From assembly GCF_050624435.1 (NCBI RefSeq), contig NC_134537.1, positions 13,698,584 to 13,762,583 on the forward strand: a stretch of DNA of 64,000 bases, written 5' to 3'. The position numbers and the translations under genes were made by a program. This document shows, piece after piece, positions 21,143 through 33,875 of this stretch. The stretch's first letter is position 1; every line of letters starts with the position of its first letter. The notes under the pieces were generated by a model. That model saw nothing but the letters and a program-made list of their open reading frames with translations, searched no databases and was not told where the DNA came from. The stretch is from Tenrec ecaudatus. Lineage: Eukaryota; Chordata; Mammalia; Afrosoricida; Tenrecidae.

Positions 21143-22039
21143 CCACATAGGTACAAAAGAATCCAATCAACATTTGTGGAAAGAGACCTTGTAGATGAGC
21201 GTCACCCAGCAGAACAGTTTAGAGACTAACTGATGAACAGATTACCAATTGCTTTTATACGAGTTCACATAGAAACTGAAGAAAACTAAATCCACAAGAT
21301 TCCAGGGATGACCAGGAATGTATCAAACCTGAAATTAGAGATCTTCTCAAGAACAGAGATCCCACGAATGTCCTTTCTGGATGGTCCCAGGATTCCCTAT
21401 CATCTTGTTTCATAAAGAGCTATTTGGGCAGAGGAATGACAAAACTTCTGACTAATCTCCTCTATTGTTTTACACAAGCTTTTTACATGGTTCTACCTTA
21501 TCGCTTGATGGGAGACATACGCTGAAAAGTCATATTTCAGCAATTTCACTTCAGAAGGGCACTTAATCCAGCCAATCTGCTACCAAAGGACACTTTAAAG
21601 GAGTTTAGGGGGCGTGGCAAGAATCCAAAGATGTCACTCTGAGGACTAAGACGCATTTACCCACGTGATGGCATCTTCAATTGCCTCAGCTGCACGGGGA
21701 CACTGAGCAGTGTATGAGAAAGATAAAAGAATGAGTCTCTTTGAATTATGCTGTCAGTACAGATTTTTTTTAATATACCATAGTCTACCAGTGAATGAAC
21801 AAATCTGCGTGGAAAGAGGTCCAGCTAGAATGACCCTGAGTGAGGGTGTCAAGTCTTCATCTCATGTATTTTGTATCCTGAGGGACCAGATCTTAAAGAA
21901 GTACAGCCTGCTTGGTGGATAGAAGGTCAATGAATAAGTTGAAGATTTTCAAAGAAATGGATTGACACGATTGGTGTGACAGTGGTACAAGACTGGACCA
22001 TATTTTGCTCTATTGTAAAAGGATTACCAAGAGGAACAC

Positions 22040-22785
22040 CTGTCTAGGTGGTACCTAAAAGTAGCCTTTCATATGGACTACAGCTCAATGTTTAAAAAAG
22101 ACCAGTATCCTCACAATGAGACCAATCGGTAACATCATGATGAATGTAAGAAAGGTTGATGTTATCAAGGATTTTGTCTTGCTTGGATTCATAACCAATG
22201 CTCATGGAAGCAGTAGTCAAGAGAGCACAAGATGAGCTGCATTGGGTGCAAGACCTTTGCAGAGTATTGAAGAGCAAGGAGGTTAGTTGGAGGACTACTG
22301 TGTACGTGACCCAATCCATGGTAGACTCCATTGCCTCTGATGCGTATGAAAGTTGAACACTGAATAAGGAAGACTGAAGAAAAATGGATGCATTTGAATT
22401 GTGGTGCTGGGAGGGATATTGAAAATAATGGATTGCTGAAAGGACAAACTGATCTATCTTGAAAAGAAGAAGGCCAGAGTGCTCCTTAGAGCCAAGGGCA
22501 AAAAGACTTCATCTTACATACTTTGAACATATTTTCAGGAGAGACCAATCCCTGGAGAAAAGGAATTCATCATGTTTTGTAGAGTAGAAGGGCAGCAGCA
22601 AGAGGAAGACCATCGAGGAGAGTCACTGACAACGCCGCTACGACAAGGGGAAGGGGCTCAGGCATAGGAAGAGCTGCACAGATGGCACAGGATCGGGCAG
22701 CGTTTCATTCTGTTGTGGGTAAGGACATCATGGGTTGGTCCTGATTCAGTGGCACCTAACAACGGCAACAACGAAAGTAGCAAAA
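22040..22785 (+). mobile_element. second RTE copy, 3' quarter only
   Basis: It starts within the post-RT region (ACTACAGCTCAATGTTTAAA, CCAGTATCCTCACAATGAGA) and runs through GGATTTTGTCTTGCTTGGAT to a typical RTE end (GCACCTAACAACGGCAACAA). The same C-terminal region already appeared at 21620-22020, so this is a separate copy in the same orientation. Confidence 0.8.
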
Positions 22786-23548
22786 ATCGTGTTTCAGAAT
22801 TTAAAGCTATTGATATGTTGGTTTTTATAAGCTGTAAATATCTTTGACATTTTTATATTTTGGCCCGATTAATTATATTGTGAATCAGTCAAAAAATTAG
22901 GAGATCTGTATGTACCTTTTCATCTCCTCTATATTAGTCACTTCATCTATTTAGTATCTACTTCATCTCCTGAAGGAAGCCAGCCGATTACTTTCACTAG
23001 TAATGAAATGCAATATTCTCTTGTATTATCAGAAAATGACCGAGTAATTTGAAGCCCAGTGGAGTATATACCTGCATTGCCCTCCTTTCTAGGGGAAGCA
23101 ATTGGTTGTGTATTTTTAATTGGAATAAAATAATTGAAATTGAATACTAATGTTATTTTTTCCTTTAATAATATATATTCATTAGTTGATAGGCAGAAGA
23201 TCTTCATGATTAAAATATTTCATGTGTGTGTTTTGTAAAAAGCACCATGCATTTCATGTTTTATGCAACTATCATTTCTATTACTTGAGATTTTTCTAAA
23301 CACTGTAGCCTCTTTGAAAAGTGTTTAATGAAGGGGGGGACAAGAGTAAACAACACATTTATATTTGCAAAATCAACAAAATTTGGCCATAGATCACTAT
23401 AGATCACATGATTGCCTGTATAGACTATTATAAGTTTTATTATCTATGGATAATACCGTTAGTTTGCTTTCAAACTTGGACCTTGAGTATTTCATTCTCA
23501 ACTTTTGGCAACATTTCATTTGATGGTGATTTACCAACTTCCGTTATC
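22786..23548. other. unassigned AT-rich DNA
   Basis: No recognised repeat or gene. The two RTE elements on either side face each other tail to tail (+ strand left, - strand right). Confidence 0.5.

Positions 23549-23580
<32 letters not shown>
23549..23580. repeat. (TGT)n microsatellite, RTE 3' tail
   Basis: About ten TGT units; on the - strand this is (ACA)n directly after the RTE 3' end. Short tandem repeats in place of poly(A) are typical tails of RTE elements. Confidence 0.9.
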
Positions 23581-23748
23581 GGTATTGTCGAGTTGTGTCT
23601 GACCCATCATGACCCCATGCACAGCAGAAGGAAACACTGCAAGGTTCTGTTCCATACTGAGATTGTTCCTATGCCTGAGCCAATTGATGCAGCCACATTG
23701 TCAATCCATCTCATTGATGGCCTTCTTCTCCGTTGCTGCCCCTCCACT

Positions 23749-24300
23749 TTAACAACCATCGTGGCTCTCTCCAGGGTCTGGTCTCTCCTGACAGCAAGTC
23801 TGAAATATGTTAGATAAAGTCTTGCAGTCCTTGTCTCTAAGAGCGCTCTGACTGTACTTCTTCCAAGATAAGTCAGTTTGTCCTTTTGCCGTCCATGGTG
23901 CTTTCAATATGCTTCTCCAGCACCCCATTTCAAATGAATTGATTCTTCTTTGGTCCTCCTTATTCAGTGTCCAATTTTCACATGCATCTATGAAGAATGC
24001 CATGACTTGGGTCAGGCACACCTTACTCCTTAAAGTAGCATCCATATCTTTCAACATTCTAAAGAGATCTTGTGCAGCAGATTTACCCAATGCAGCTCAT
24101 TTTGTGTTCTCTGGACTGCTTCTTCCATGAGCATTGATTGTGGATCCAAGCAAAACAAAATCCTTGACAACTTCAGCCTTTCCTCCATTTATCACGAAGT
24201 TACCTGTTGGTCCCGTTGTGATGATTTTGGTCTTCCTAACATTGAGTTGTAATCCATACTGAAGTCTACAATCTTTGATCTTCATCATCAAGAACTTCAA
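23749..24300 (-). pseudogene. RTE ORF C-terminal region (two broken frames)
   Basis: 24097-24300 reads MKIKDCRLQYGLQLNVRKTK then VVKDFVLLGSTINAHGRSS. 23749-24090 reads MGKSAAQDLFRMLKD, then CENWTLNKEDQRRINSFEMG and CWRSILKAPWTAK. Together they give the conserved RTE region downstream of the reverse transcriptase. The two pieces are in different frames with a break near 24093. The role of this region is not well defined. Confidence 0.8.
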
Positions 24301-25250
24301 TTACTCCTCACCTTCAGCAAGCAAGGCTGTGCCATATCACAGGTTGTTAATAATCCATCATCCAATCCTGATGCCACATTCTTCTTCATATAAGCCATCA
24401 TCTCTGATGATTTGCTCAGCAATTGAACAAGTATGGTGAGAAGATACAAAACTGACACCTTTCCTGATTTCAAACTATGCAGAATTCCCTCGTTCTCTTT
24501 GCATAACTCCCATGTACAAGTTCTTCCTGAGTGCAATGAAGTATTGGAATTCCCATTCTTCTCAAGGCTATCCATAGTTTATTATGGTCCACACTGGAGA
24601 ATGCCTTTGCATAGTCACTAAAACACGAGTAAATATCATTCTGGTATTTTTAAATTTGAGCCATGATCCATGACATCAGCAATAAAATCCCTCGTTCCAC
24701 ATCCTCTTCTGAATCCAGCCTAAACTTCTGGCAGATCTTTGTCCATGCATTGCTGCCACTATTGTTGGATGATCTTAAGCAAAATTTTACTTGCATGTGA
24801 TATCAATGATATTGTTCTATATATAGTTTGAACATTCTGTTGAGTCACCTTTCTTTGCAATGGACACACACTTTGATTTCTTTCAGTCCGTTGGCCAAGT
24901 AGTTGTCCTGGCACAGACAAGTGAGCACTTTCAGTGCTCTTTCAGCTTACTGAAACATTTCAATTGGCATGCCATCAATTCTGGGAACGTGGCTTTTGGC
25001 TAATGCTTTCAGTGTACTTTGAATTTCTACCTCCTGAAACAGTGGAATGTGGACCAGGTCTCTTTGGTACAGTGACTGTATTCTTTCCATCTTCTCTTGA
25101 TGCTTCCTGCATCATTTAATAGTTTGCCCATAGAATTTTTCAAGTTTGCAACTTGAGACTTGCATCTTCTCTTGAGTTCTTTCAGGCTCAAATATCCTGA
25201 GCATCTTCTTTCCTTTTGTTTTCTTTGACTCTAGGTCTTTGCACATCTGT

Positions 25251-25952
25251 TGCTTTAGAAAAGGAAAATGTTCTAGTTTAATACTAATGTTGATATTTTT
25301 CCTTCTCTGTTCCTGTTGGAAAGAAACAATGTAAATGTTAATATTAAACTGTAAACATTTTAGTGAATAATTTGAAAGCGTTTTATCATAGAAAGACCGC
25401 TATGAAAGTTAAACCCATCAGCATTAAATACTGAAATTCAGAGTGCTATAAAGAATTAGGATGGATTAAAATCTTTCAAAATAATGCAAATTTGAATTAG
25501 ATAATTTACAAATGTGCCCATTTACACGTATTCATTGACAACATATTGTTTTGTCAATAATAAGGCCCTTGACTAGTGTCTTTACTTTCTTGAATAAAAA
25601 TTATGTGTAATAAATATATTCATTTACTCCTAATTAAAACTTCACTTTATTCTTAGTAATGCCCACATGTTTTTAACCTTAAATAACTGCAGAAAACATC
25701 ATTTGCAGAATATATCACATATTGGGCACCTTTTTACAAATCTTGGGAAGTTCATGAACTATCCTACTATTATAGAAATGTAAAATTTCTCATGTTTTTC
25801 AGTTAAACATTTTTCAGACAATTCTATACTTGCTTTTTTAAGGTTATGATAAAATGCTGCCATTTTTGACATTGTGTTGTGCATCTAGAGAAAATGCTTG
25901 TCATATTCCTGTGGCTACCTGTCTGGTCCGCATAGCAGAAGGAGACCAGGGA
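25251..25952. other. unassigned AT-rich DNA
   Basis: No recognised feature between the RTE truncation point and the 50-bp duplication. Confidence 0.5.
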
Positions 25953-26052
25953 GTACCGCTCTTCAGAGTGGATAGCCTTTAATATCCATGCAATGGAAGA
26001 TCGTACCGCTCTTCAGAGTGGATAGCCTTTAGTATCCATGCAATGGAAGATC
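25953..26052. repeat. 50-bp direct tandem duplication
   Basis: Two adjacent copies of a 50-bp unit beginning GTACCGCTCTTCAGAGTGG and ending CAATGGAAGATC (25953-26002 and 26003-26052). They differ at one base (TTAATATCC against TTAGTATCC), so the duplication is recent compared with the repeats around it. The unit matches no repeat family I know. Confidence 0.95.
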
Positions 26053-26492
26053 AAATTTAAGGTTCTGTTTGATTTAAATGAATTGCTTTTGTCATTTCGT
26101 GCCAGTCTGATATACCTTTATTCCTTCCATTCTGCCAATCTCTTCCTTCATTTCTCATGAAGCAACTCTTGCCTATTTCATTCATCATCTTGAGATCACA
26201 ACTATTACTACTTCGAGTACATGTGTGTCAACTTTAACCTTTAAAAACTACCTGCTTCAATTCTTAGCATTCTGTGAAAGTAAAATCTGAAAGTAAGATC
26301 TATATGGGGGGCTCTCTTCATTTCAGTTTCTTGGGGAAAAAAGGGTAATGCAAAATAGCTTAAGTTTGGAAAATATCATTATCAATAGTTATATTTTGTC
26401 CTTTTTAGCCGCCAATGCTAGATGAAGCTAGTTACCGGCTGCAGGGGCTTGTTGATATCATTACCTAATATTTTAATATAATACAAAAGGAT
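26053..26492. other. unassigned non-coding DNA
   Basis: No repeat or gene recognised between the duplication and the AfroSINE. Confidence 0.45.
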
Positions 26493-26657
26493 GGAAGTCC
26501 TGGTGGCAGAGTGGGATTAGTATCGCAAAATAGCAGCCACTGAAGAGGCTATCTGCTTCAACCAAGATTTACAGCCTGAGAAGCGCTAGGGAGCCATTCT
26601 CCTCAGTCTTATAAGGTCCCTTGGTGTCAGACTGGACTCATCAGTAGTGGGTTCTAG
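26493..26657 (+). repeat. AfroSINE
   Basis: Head GGAAGTCCTGGTGGCAGAGT, body ATCTGCTTCAACCAAGATTT and ACAGCCTGAGAAGCGCTAGG, and tail GACTGGACTCATCAGTAGTGGG. Moderately diverged. Confidence 0.8.
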
Positions 26658-26934
26658 GAAAATATAAAAATGATATTTTGTAGGGTTTTTTAAGTATAGA
26701 AAATTACAGGGGTTGTAGAAATACTTTCTTTGGTGCTGTGCTGGACACTTTCCGAAATGCAGCATGTAAGGGGAAGCACATAAGATTATGCATGTGCAGA
26801 AGAACCATTATGATTTTCTGTCAATCAGTGTCTTTTCTTTTATCTGGAATTATAGTAGACTGGCCTGTTCCATATGCATGACATTCCCAGGTTAATTAAA
26901 GTTTAATTCCCAGGCTCAAAACAACTCTTCAAGG

Positions 26935-27055
26935 AAGGCATATATATTTCAATTTATATATGCAAAAACCGAGACTTGGGGAGATTAGGTAATTTGCCAG
27001 TGATCACACTGCTAGGAAGCGGCTGAGCTGACTCCACTTCCTAAGCTTGTTGCCC
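26935..27055 (-). repeat. MIR (ancient mammal-wide SINE)
   Basis: Reverse complement of the MIR core: GAGACTTGGGGAGATTAGGT, AATTTGCCAGTGATCACACT, GCTAGGAAGCGGCTGAGCTG. This matches the family pattern of GAGGTTAAGTAACTTGCCCA, TCACACAGCTAG and a GCAGAGCTGG block. It is a tRNA-derived relic older than placental mammals. Confidence 0.8.
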
Positions 27056-27562
27056 TTCCCATGCAGTGAGCTCCGTTGTGCCCCTCTGCAGTAACTCACT
27101 AATGCCTTTAGAGCCTGCTGAGATGTTGGACGGTTTGTTTACACACAAAATGGCCACCGATTGCTCAGCCTTTGGAGACATTGTGCTTTTAACAGAGCAC
27201 CAGCTTGCTTCAGCATTCGTGGTTGATCTCAGTAGGGTATGTTGTTGTTGTTTTTTTGTTGGTTTTTCGTTTGGTTCTGGCTTGCACAAGGGCAGCTGCA
27301 CAATGTTGGAGGAAGTCAGAAACCAGGGAAGTTTGGGATCAATCACAATTCCACACCAACCAACCTCTGTCGGGCTCTCAGCACAGCCTGACCATACTCC
27401 TCTTGGGTGCCAGTTCGATGTAATGAAGAGTGGAAAGCTTGTGCAGGTTCTCCTGTCAGTGGTTCCATCCACTCTCCCCGCTACAGCCTGCAGATGACCC
27501 CGTTCTCTCCATAGAGAACACAGAAACCTGAATGTCAATCGCTTCAGCTTTCCTGTCAGCAT
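27041..27562 (-). other. longest open frame in window (173 codons), function unknown
   Basis: This is the longest open frame of the window. It lies in a locally GC-richer block (27056-27530), where the opposite strand is also open for 143 codons (27066-27497). The protein is basic and Cys-poor, with a low-complexity KKQQQH stretch, and matches no family I recognise. The left end overlaps a MIR and the right end overlaps RTE sequence. It is most likely chance openness of GC-rich DNA or a decayed unknown repeat. No splice or promoter support is visible. Confidence 0.25.
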
Positions 27563-28140
27563 TCACATTTTCTTTCTTGTCTCCAAATAATGCATCCCAA
27601 GTATGTAGGATGAAGTCGGTTGTTTTTGTTTTGTTTTGTTTTCCATCTTTGCCTTTAGGGAACACTGTGGCCATTCTTCTTTCTAGAAAGATCAGGTTGA
27701 CCTTTAAGCAGCCATGGTTCTTTGAATAGGCTTCATCCACCACAATTCCAAAGCAGAGATTCTTCATCAGTGTTCCTTATTCAAAGTTCAATTTTCACCT
27801 GCATAGGAGGTACTCCAGTGGGAAGTACTGTGACTCGGGCCAGAGCACTTTAGACCTCAAAGTGACATCCTTTCTTGTCAATACTCTAAAGAAGTCTTGT
27901 GCTGCTGATTTACCTCATGTTAATACATCTTTTGATCAGTCGATTTGGATGCTAGGAAGACAACAATGCTTGATAACTTCAACCTTTTCTTCTTTTATCA
28001 TGATGTTACCTATCAGTCCACTTGTGAGGATTTTGACCTTCTTCACATTGAGCTGTGATTCTTACTGACGCTTGCAATTCTGTATATTCATCAGCAAGTG
28101 CTTCAAGTTCTCTTCACTGTGGGTTCGGACTCGCATGTAC
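27530..28140 (-). mobile_element. RTE-clade LINE, 3'-region fragment
   Basis: Antisense RTE C-terminal region: CCCAAGTATGTAGGATGAAG, GAACACTGTGGCCATTCTTC, CACCACAATTCCAAAGC, GTTCCTTATTCAAAGTTC. It then runs into TTACCTCATGT, ATCATGATGTTACCTATCAG and CACATTGAGCTGTGATT to about 28110-28140. Well diverged, with a GTTTT-rich insertion near 27625. Confidence 0.72.
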
Positions 28141-28267
28141 TGAAAAAGGTCACATAGTATACTGAAAAGAATTCATTTGAAGAGACTTTGATGAAGGGGC
28201 CATTTGCAGAGGTAGGATTTTAGCTAAGGGAACCCATAGAAGTTTGTGAGTCAACCAGGTCCTGCCC

Positions 28268-28341
28268 TTCAACCCACTGGAATCAGAGAGGGAATGTTGT
28301 CATTTTCAACCCACTGGAATCAGAGAAGGCATGTTGTCATT
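28268..28341. repeat. 37-bp direct tandem duplication
   Basis: Two adjacent 37-bp units beginning TTCAACCCACTGGAATCAGAG and ending ATGTTGTCATT (28268-28304, 28305-28341). They differ at about two positions (AGAGGGAATG against AGAAGGCATG). No family recognised. Confidence 0.93.
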
Positions 28342-28370
28342 AACCCTAGTCTGTCTAGTGGGAGTGGAAT

Positions 28371-28590
28371 AGGAGCCGTGGTGGCCCAGAGAGTTAAACG
28401 CTGATGTGTTCACCTCCACCTTGGTGCTTCAAACCCTCCAGCCACATACTCTGAAGGAGAAAGATGAGGCTGTCTGCTCGCAGAAAGGCTTACTCCCATA
28501 AAGATTCCTAGTCTCAGGAGCAGTACTGTAGACACTGTCTTTCTATCAGATTCCTGAGTCAGAATCTGCTTCGATGGCAGTGTCTGTGCA
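28371..28590 (+). repeat. AfroSINE
   Basis: Head AGGAGCCGTGGTGGCCCAGA and GAGTTAAACGCTGATG, body GGAGAAAGATGAGGCTGTCT, TACTCCCATAAAGATTCCTA, tail CGATGGCAGTG. One of the better preserved copies. Confidence 0.9.
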
Positions 28591-28690
28591 GGAGGAGCTC
28601 TACTGACCAGAGCCTCCATCAGTAGAGAGACTTGGGAGGTGGCAGCCTCTCCTTGTCACCCTCCAGGCACCATTCTTACCATTTTCTTTA

Positions 28691-28862
28691 TTGGTGGCGT
28701 CGCAGTTACAAGTTGGACTGCGCTCCTCATGGTCAGCAGGTCCAAGAGACCGGCAGTTCCACAGGAGAAGGACTGAGCTTTCCACCCTCATGCACAAGGA
28801 CAGTTTCGGAAGACCTCAGGGGATTGCTGTGAGTCAGCATTGATGGGACGGCAGGGATTTTT
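28691..28862 (+). repeat. AfroSINE (second in tandem)
   Basis: Head TTGGTGGCGTCGCAGTTACA, then GTTGGACTGCGCTCCTCATG and GTCAGCAGGTCC. The body follows as GGAGAAGGACTGAGCTTTCC, and the tail GTGAGTCAGCATTGATGGGA and CGGCAGGGA. It lies about 100 bp after another + strand AfroSINE. Confidence 0.85.
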
Positions 28863-31081
<2,219 letters not shown>

Positions 31082-31084
31082 TTC

Positions 31085-31215
31085 TCCCACTAGCCAGGCA
31101 CAGTGCTGAATTTGGCATGGACCAGAAAGTTTAATTCTCCATTAGGGAATGTTCTATTACGTTGACTATTATAGAGATGAAAAAAAATTGAGGTTTAGGG
31201 AGGCTATGAGCTCTC
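31085..31215 (-). repeat. MIR-like ancient SINE fragment
   Basis: TAGCCAGGCACAGTGCTGAA, then AGAGATGAAAAAAAATTGAG and GTTTAGGGAGGCTATGAG. This resembles the reverse complement of a MIR (GCCAGGCAC-GTGCT, AGATGAGGAAACTGAGGCTTAG, AGAGGTTAAGT). Diverged. Confidence 0.5.
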
Positions 31216-31899
31216 TGAGTTTTACCTAAATATCATGAACTCTAGTGTCTGTATTGCTTCATTATACCTATAATAGGCCTATAAGTCATATTTGAGAAGC
31301 TGAGTAATAACTCACAAATCAACATCAATACCACTTCAAGCATTTAAGTTAGTTCTTTATGTTGTCTCATAAACACTTATCATTTAGTTAATGAAGATAA
31401 CCAGACCATATTCTAGACACTGTGCTGCAATACTCTGTCCACATATTCCCTTTCTGTCTCCTCACCCACTGTCTGGTTTCCATAAACTGTATCGGTGACA
31501 TTTCCTAACACTTACTCCCAGCGTGTGCTTGTCCAGGTCTCCATTCTCTATCTATAGAATGCACGTCTTAGCGGCACTTACTGCCTGGCGCAGCTGTCAG
31601 AAGTCAGCTCAATACCCCACGCAAAGCTGTGCCACCTGAACTGTCTCTGGCGAAGGCTCATTTTGTATTATTTGTCATCCAGTTCAGATGGATGCTTTCG
31701 TATAGTATCTAAAAGAATGCATTCAAGAAAAATAAAATGTAAAGCAGAGACTTCATGATCATGTTTATCAGATATCCTGTTACTGGGGTGAGTTGCCATG
31801 AACATTTCTCCATGGTTACTTTCATTTATGGATTTATCTACATACAAACAGGGATGCAGCAGTTCACTGAATGGCAGTAGTTGGCCAATTGCTAATGAG
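31216..31899. other. unassigned non-coding DNA
   Basis: No repeat or gene recognised. The 107-codon frame 31668-31991 (-) runs into an AfroSINE and has no motif. Confidence 0.4.
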
Positions 31900-32042
31900 G
31901 AACCTTGTAGACAGTAGATCTCCATAGAGTTTCCTGAAGTAGACTGCTTCTTCTTTTTCCCATGAAGCTGCTCATGGGTCTGAACCACCAAGGTTTTGGT
32001 TCCACGTGCAATGCTTAACCCAAGGATCCACCATGGGTCCCA
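31900..32042 (-). repeat. AfroSINE, degraded head half
   Basis: Reverse complement of body and head: TTCTTTTTCCCATGAAGCTG, CTCATGGGTCTGAACCACCA, AGGTTTTGGTTCC, then AATGCTTAACCCAAGGATCC and ACCATGGGTCCC at the element start. Confidence 0.65.
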
Positions 32043-32324
32043 TTAACTGTACTGATCCTCTTCAAAGAATGTGCTGTGCATATTGAATGCTCACTAAGTA
32101 TTTGCATTTCTGTTGAAAACGAGCAGGTTGCCAATGACATTATTAGTTTTCCTCTTTCTTGATTGGTGTGCTGCGTTAACCAAGAGGGTCTAATGACAAT
32201 TTTAAGGCTAGATATTGACTTATAGTTTTATAACTACTAATGAATTATGCTTGCTAAAAGATTATAATTGAGAGGTCTGCTAAACACATGATCTCAAACC
32301 CAAACTGTAACCCTGAAAATAACC

Positions 32325-32470
32325 CTTTATTCTAATTATGCTAATTTTACATATGTGGAAACTGAGTTTCAGAGAAACTAAAGGATTCCCCATGTCTTCC
32401 CAGAAACTAAGTGGTAGAATCTGATTTTACAAACTTGTTTGATCCCAAACTATTTTGTACTCTTTTCACA
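32325..32470 (-). repeat. MIR-like ancient SINE
   Basis: ACATATGTGGAAACTGAGTT TCAGAGAAACTAAAGG, then CAGAAACTAAGTGGTAGAAT CTGATTTTAC. This matches the reverse complement of MIR (GATGAGGAAACTGAGGCTCAGAGAGG, CTAGTAAGTGGCAGAGCTGGGATTC) with divergence. Confidence 0.6.
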
Positions 32471-33298
32471 TCCTCTTTCATGAAAACATGTTATCCCTCA
32501 CACTGCCTCCCACAGTACATTGGCTACTGTTCTGTGCACAAGAAAGAATGAACAAAAAATGATGGCCAATAAACCTGGCCAATAAACCTGGCTTTCAGAA
32601 GGCTTTAATGATGAGAGTCACTTCTTAACGTACTTATTCATCTTTAGAACTTAAGGAAATAATAATGCTTTCAGTGTTGAAAAGGCTGAGTACTGGTTTG
32701 GGGAGCCAGGCAGTTTCAAAGAATGAACCCAACTTTTATGGGAATGTGCTTGCAGAGCTTAATCTTACATTCCTTCACCTCTGGATGCGTAAGTTAATCT
32801 GAACAGTATTTTATAGCTCCGTTTTGTGGTAACAGGCTTAGTCGTTTTTTCCAAGGAAAAAGGTGAGATCTTCAAAGGCATCAGTGCACACATTGAACTG
32901 GTCTGCTGCCAACTTTCAGAAGATGGTGTCCTACACGTGGGAACCAGGTGCCACCAGAGATGCGGCTCTTGAAGAATGAGCCAACATGGGTCATCCAACC
33001 TGCAGAAAAATAAACAACTGAGCAGTGGATTTTATTAATATCTGAGGATTTCATTGAGGAATGAGCTTTGCTGGACAAGTGAGTCATTGTATATTAATGG
33101 ATTAACCTTGTCTAAGAGAAAATCTTGGTAGACAACAAATTCTAGGGTAGTAAGGAGGGAAAAACGCCTCTACCTTGCCTACAAAAACACAAGCACTATC
33201 TGAAGAAAATGAGTTTATAAGAAAGATATACAGTTGAGTTTAGCAAAATTCAACCAAAGAGCTAGATTTTCAAATGAAAATGTTAAGTTGGCAATGAG
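32471..33298. other. unassigned non-coding DNA
   Basis: Contains a 15-bp unit repeated twice (GGCCAATAAACCTGG, 32565-32592). No gene or family recognised. The short frames near 32765-33087 (-) have no motif. Confidence 0.4.
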
Positions 33299-33572
33299 TT
33301 AGAAATTAGAAATAATCTAATTTCAAAATTTGAAATTTAAAAATTAATCTATAAGTTATCAAGGGTACATGAGGGAGGGCAGGTGGGGGAGAGAGGGTGA
33401 AGAAATGGGGAGCTGATCTCAGGGGCTCACGCAGGAAGAAAATGCTTTGAAAATGATGATGGCTGCATATATGTAAATGTGCTTGACACACTGGATGAAT
33501 GTATGGATTGTGCTAAGACTTGTAAGAGCCCCCAATAAAAGTATTTAATTATAAAAAATTTTAGAAATTAGA
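33299..33572 (+). mobile_element. 5'-truncated LINE-1 3' end with 12-bp target-site duplication
   Basis: Flanked by TTAGAAATTAGA (33299-33310 and 33561-33572). The insert carries the last about 250 bp of the same LINE-1 3'UTR as at 10.9 kb: TAAGTTATCAAGGGTACATG, purine tract GAGGGAGGGCAGGTGGGGGA, GAGAGGGTG, GGATGAATGTATGGATTGTG and CCCCCAATAAAAG. Confidence 0.85.
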
Positions 33573-33711
33573 TTAAATGTAGAGAAAGAAAATTTCTTCA
33601 TCATTAATTTCAGTACTTATTGTTTACATTTGAATGATAGTTGTAGTGACTGTATTTTCTTATGTTTGGATAGATATTGTCCTATGACAGAAGGCCAGGT
33701 ACTTAAAAGAT

Positions 33712-33875
33712 TAAAACAAACACCACCATGAAGTCCATGCTGACTCCTAGTAATGCTATAAGGCAGGATAGAATTATCCCTATGGGTTTTCAAGACTCTT
33801 TATAGGAATAGGAAGCTCCATCTTTCTCCCTTGGAGGTTGACATCTTTTCATGCCTACCAAGGTCCTGGCCCTGA
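33712..33875 (-). repeat. AfroSINE
   Basis: Reverse complement: CACCACCATGAAGTCCATGC TGACTCCTAG, AGGCAGGATAGAATTATCCC, TATGGGTTTTCAAGACTC, TCTTTCTCCCTTGGAGG. The head end is diverged. Confidence 0.8.

Larger units (their letters stand above)
20170..22020 (+). mobile_element. RTE-clade LINE with 5' leader, internally deleted
   Basis: It begins with the RTE 5' leader (CTGGAAGCTATGCC, GGTGGACAGATTTCAGCAGA, GCTTCCAGACTA) and enters the endonuclease ORF (20447-21300). An AfroSINE interrupts it at 20738-20945. After about 21355 an unassigned 250-bp stretch replaces the whole reverse transcriptase. The C-terminal/3' region is then present (21620-22020), with frameshifts throughout. Confidence 0.78.
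23549..25250 (-). mobile_element. RTE-clade LINE, 5'-truncated, continuous 1.7 kb
   Basis: A continuous antisense RTE. It runs from the 3' tail (23549) through the C-terminal region (23750-24090), the post-RT region (24090-24300), the reverse transcriptase (24300-24960) and the linker (25050-25250). It is truncated at 25250. It looks less diverged than most copies here, yet at least two frameshifts and several stops break the ORF. No other element interrupts it. Confidence 0.85.

Noticed and set aside
23408-23655. poly-Cys and poly-Gln frames
   Set aside because: Translations of the (TGT)n tail of an RTE element.
27066-27497. 143-codon + strand frame as a real gene
   Set aside because: It overlaps a longer antisense frame, has no motif, contains a GTT/T-run-derived CCCCFFVGFSFG stretch, and lies between a MIR and an RTE.
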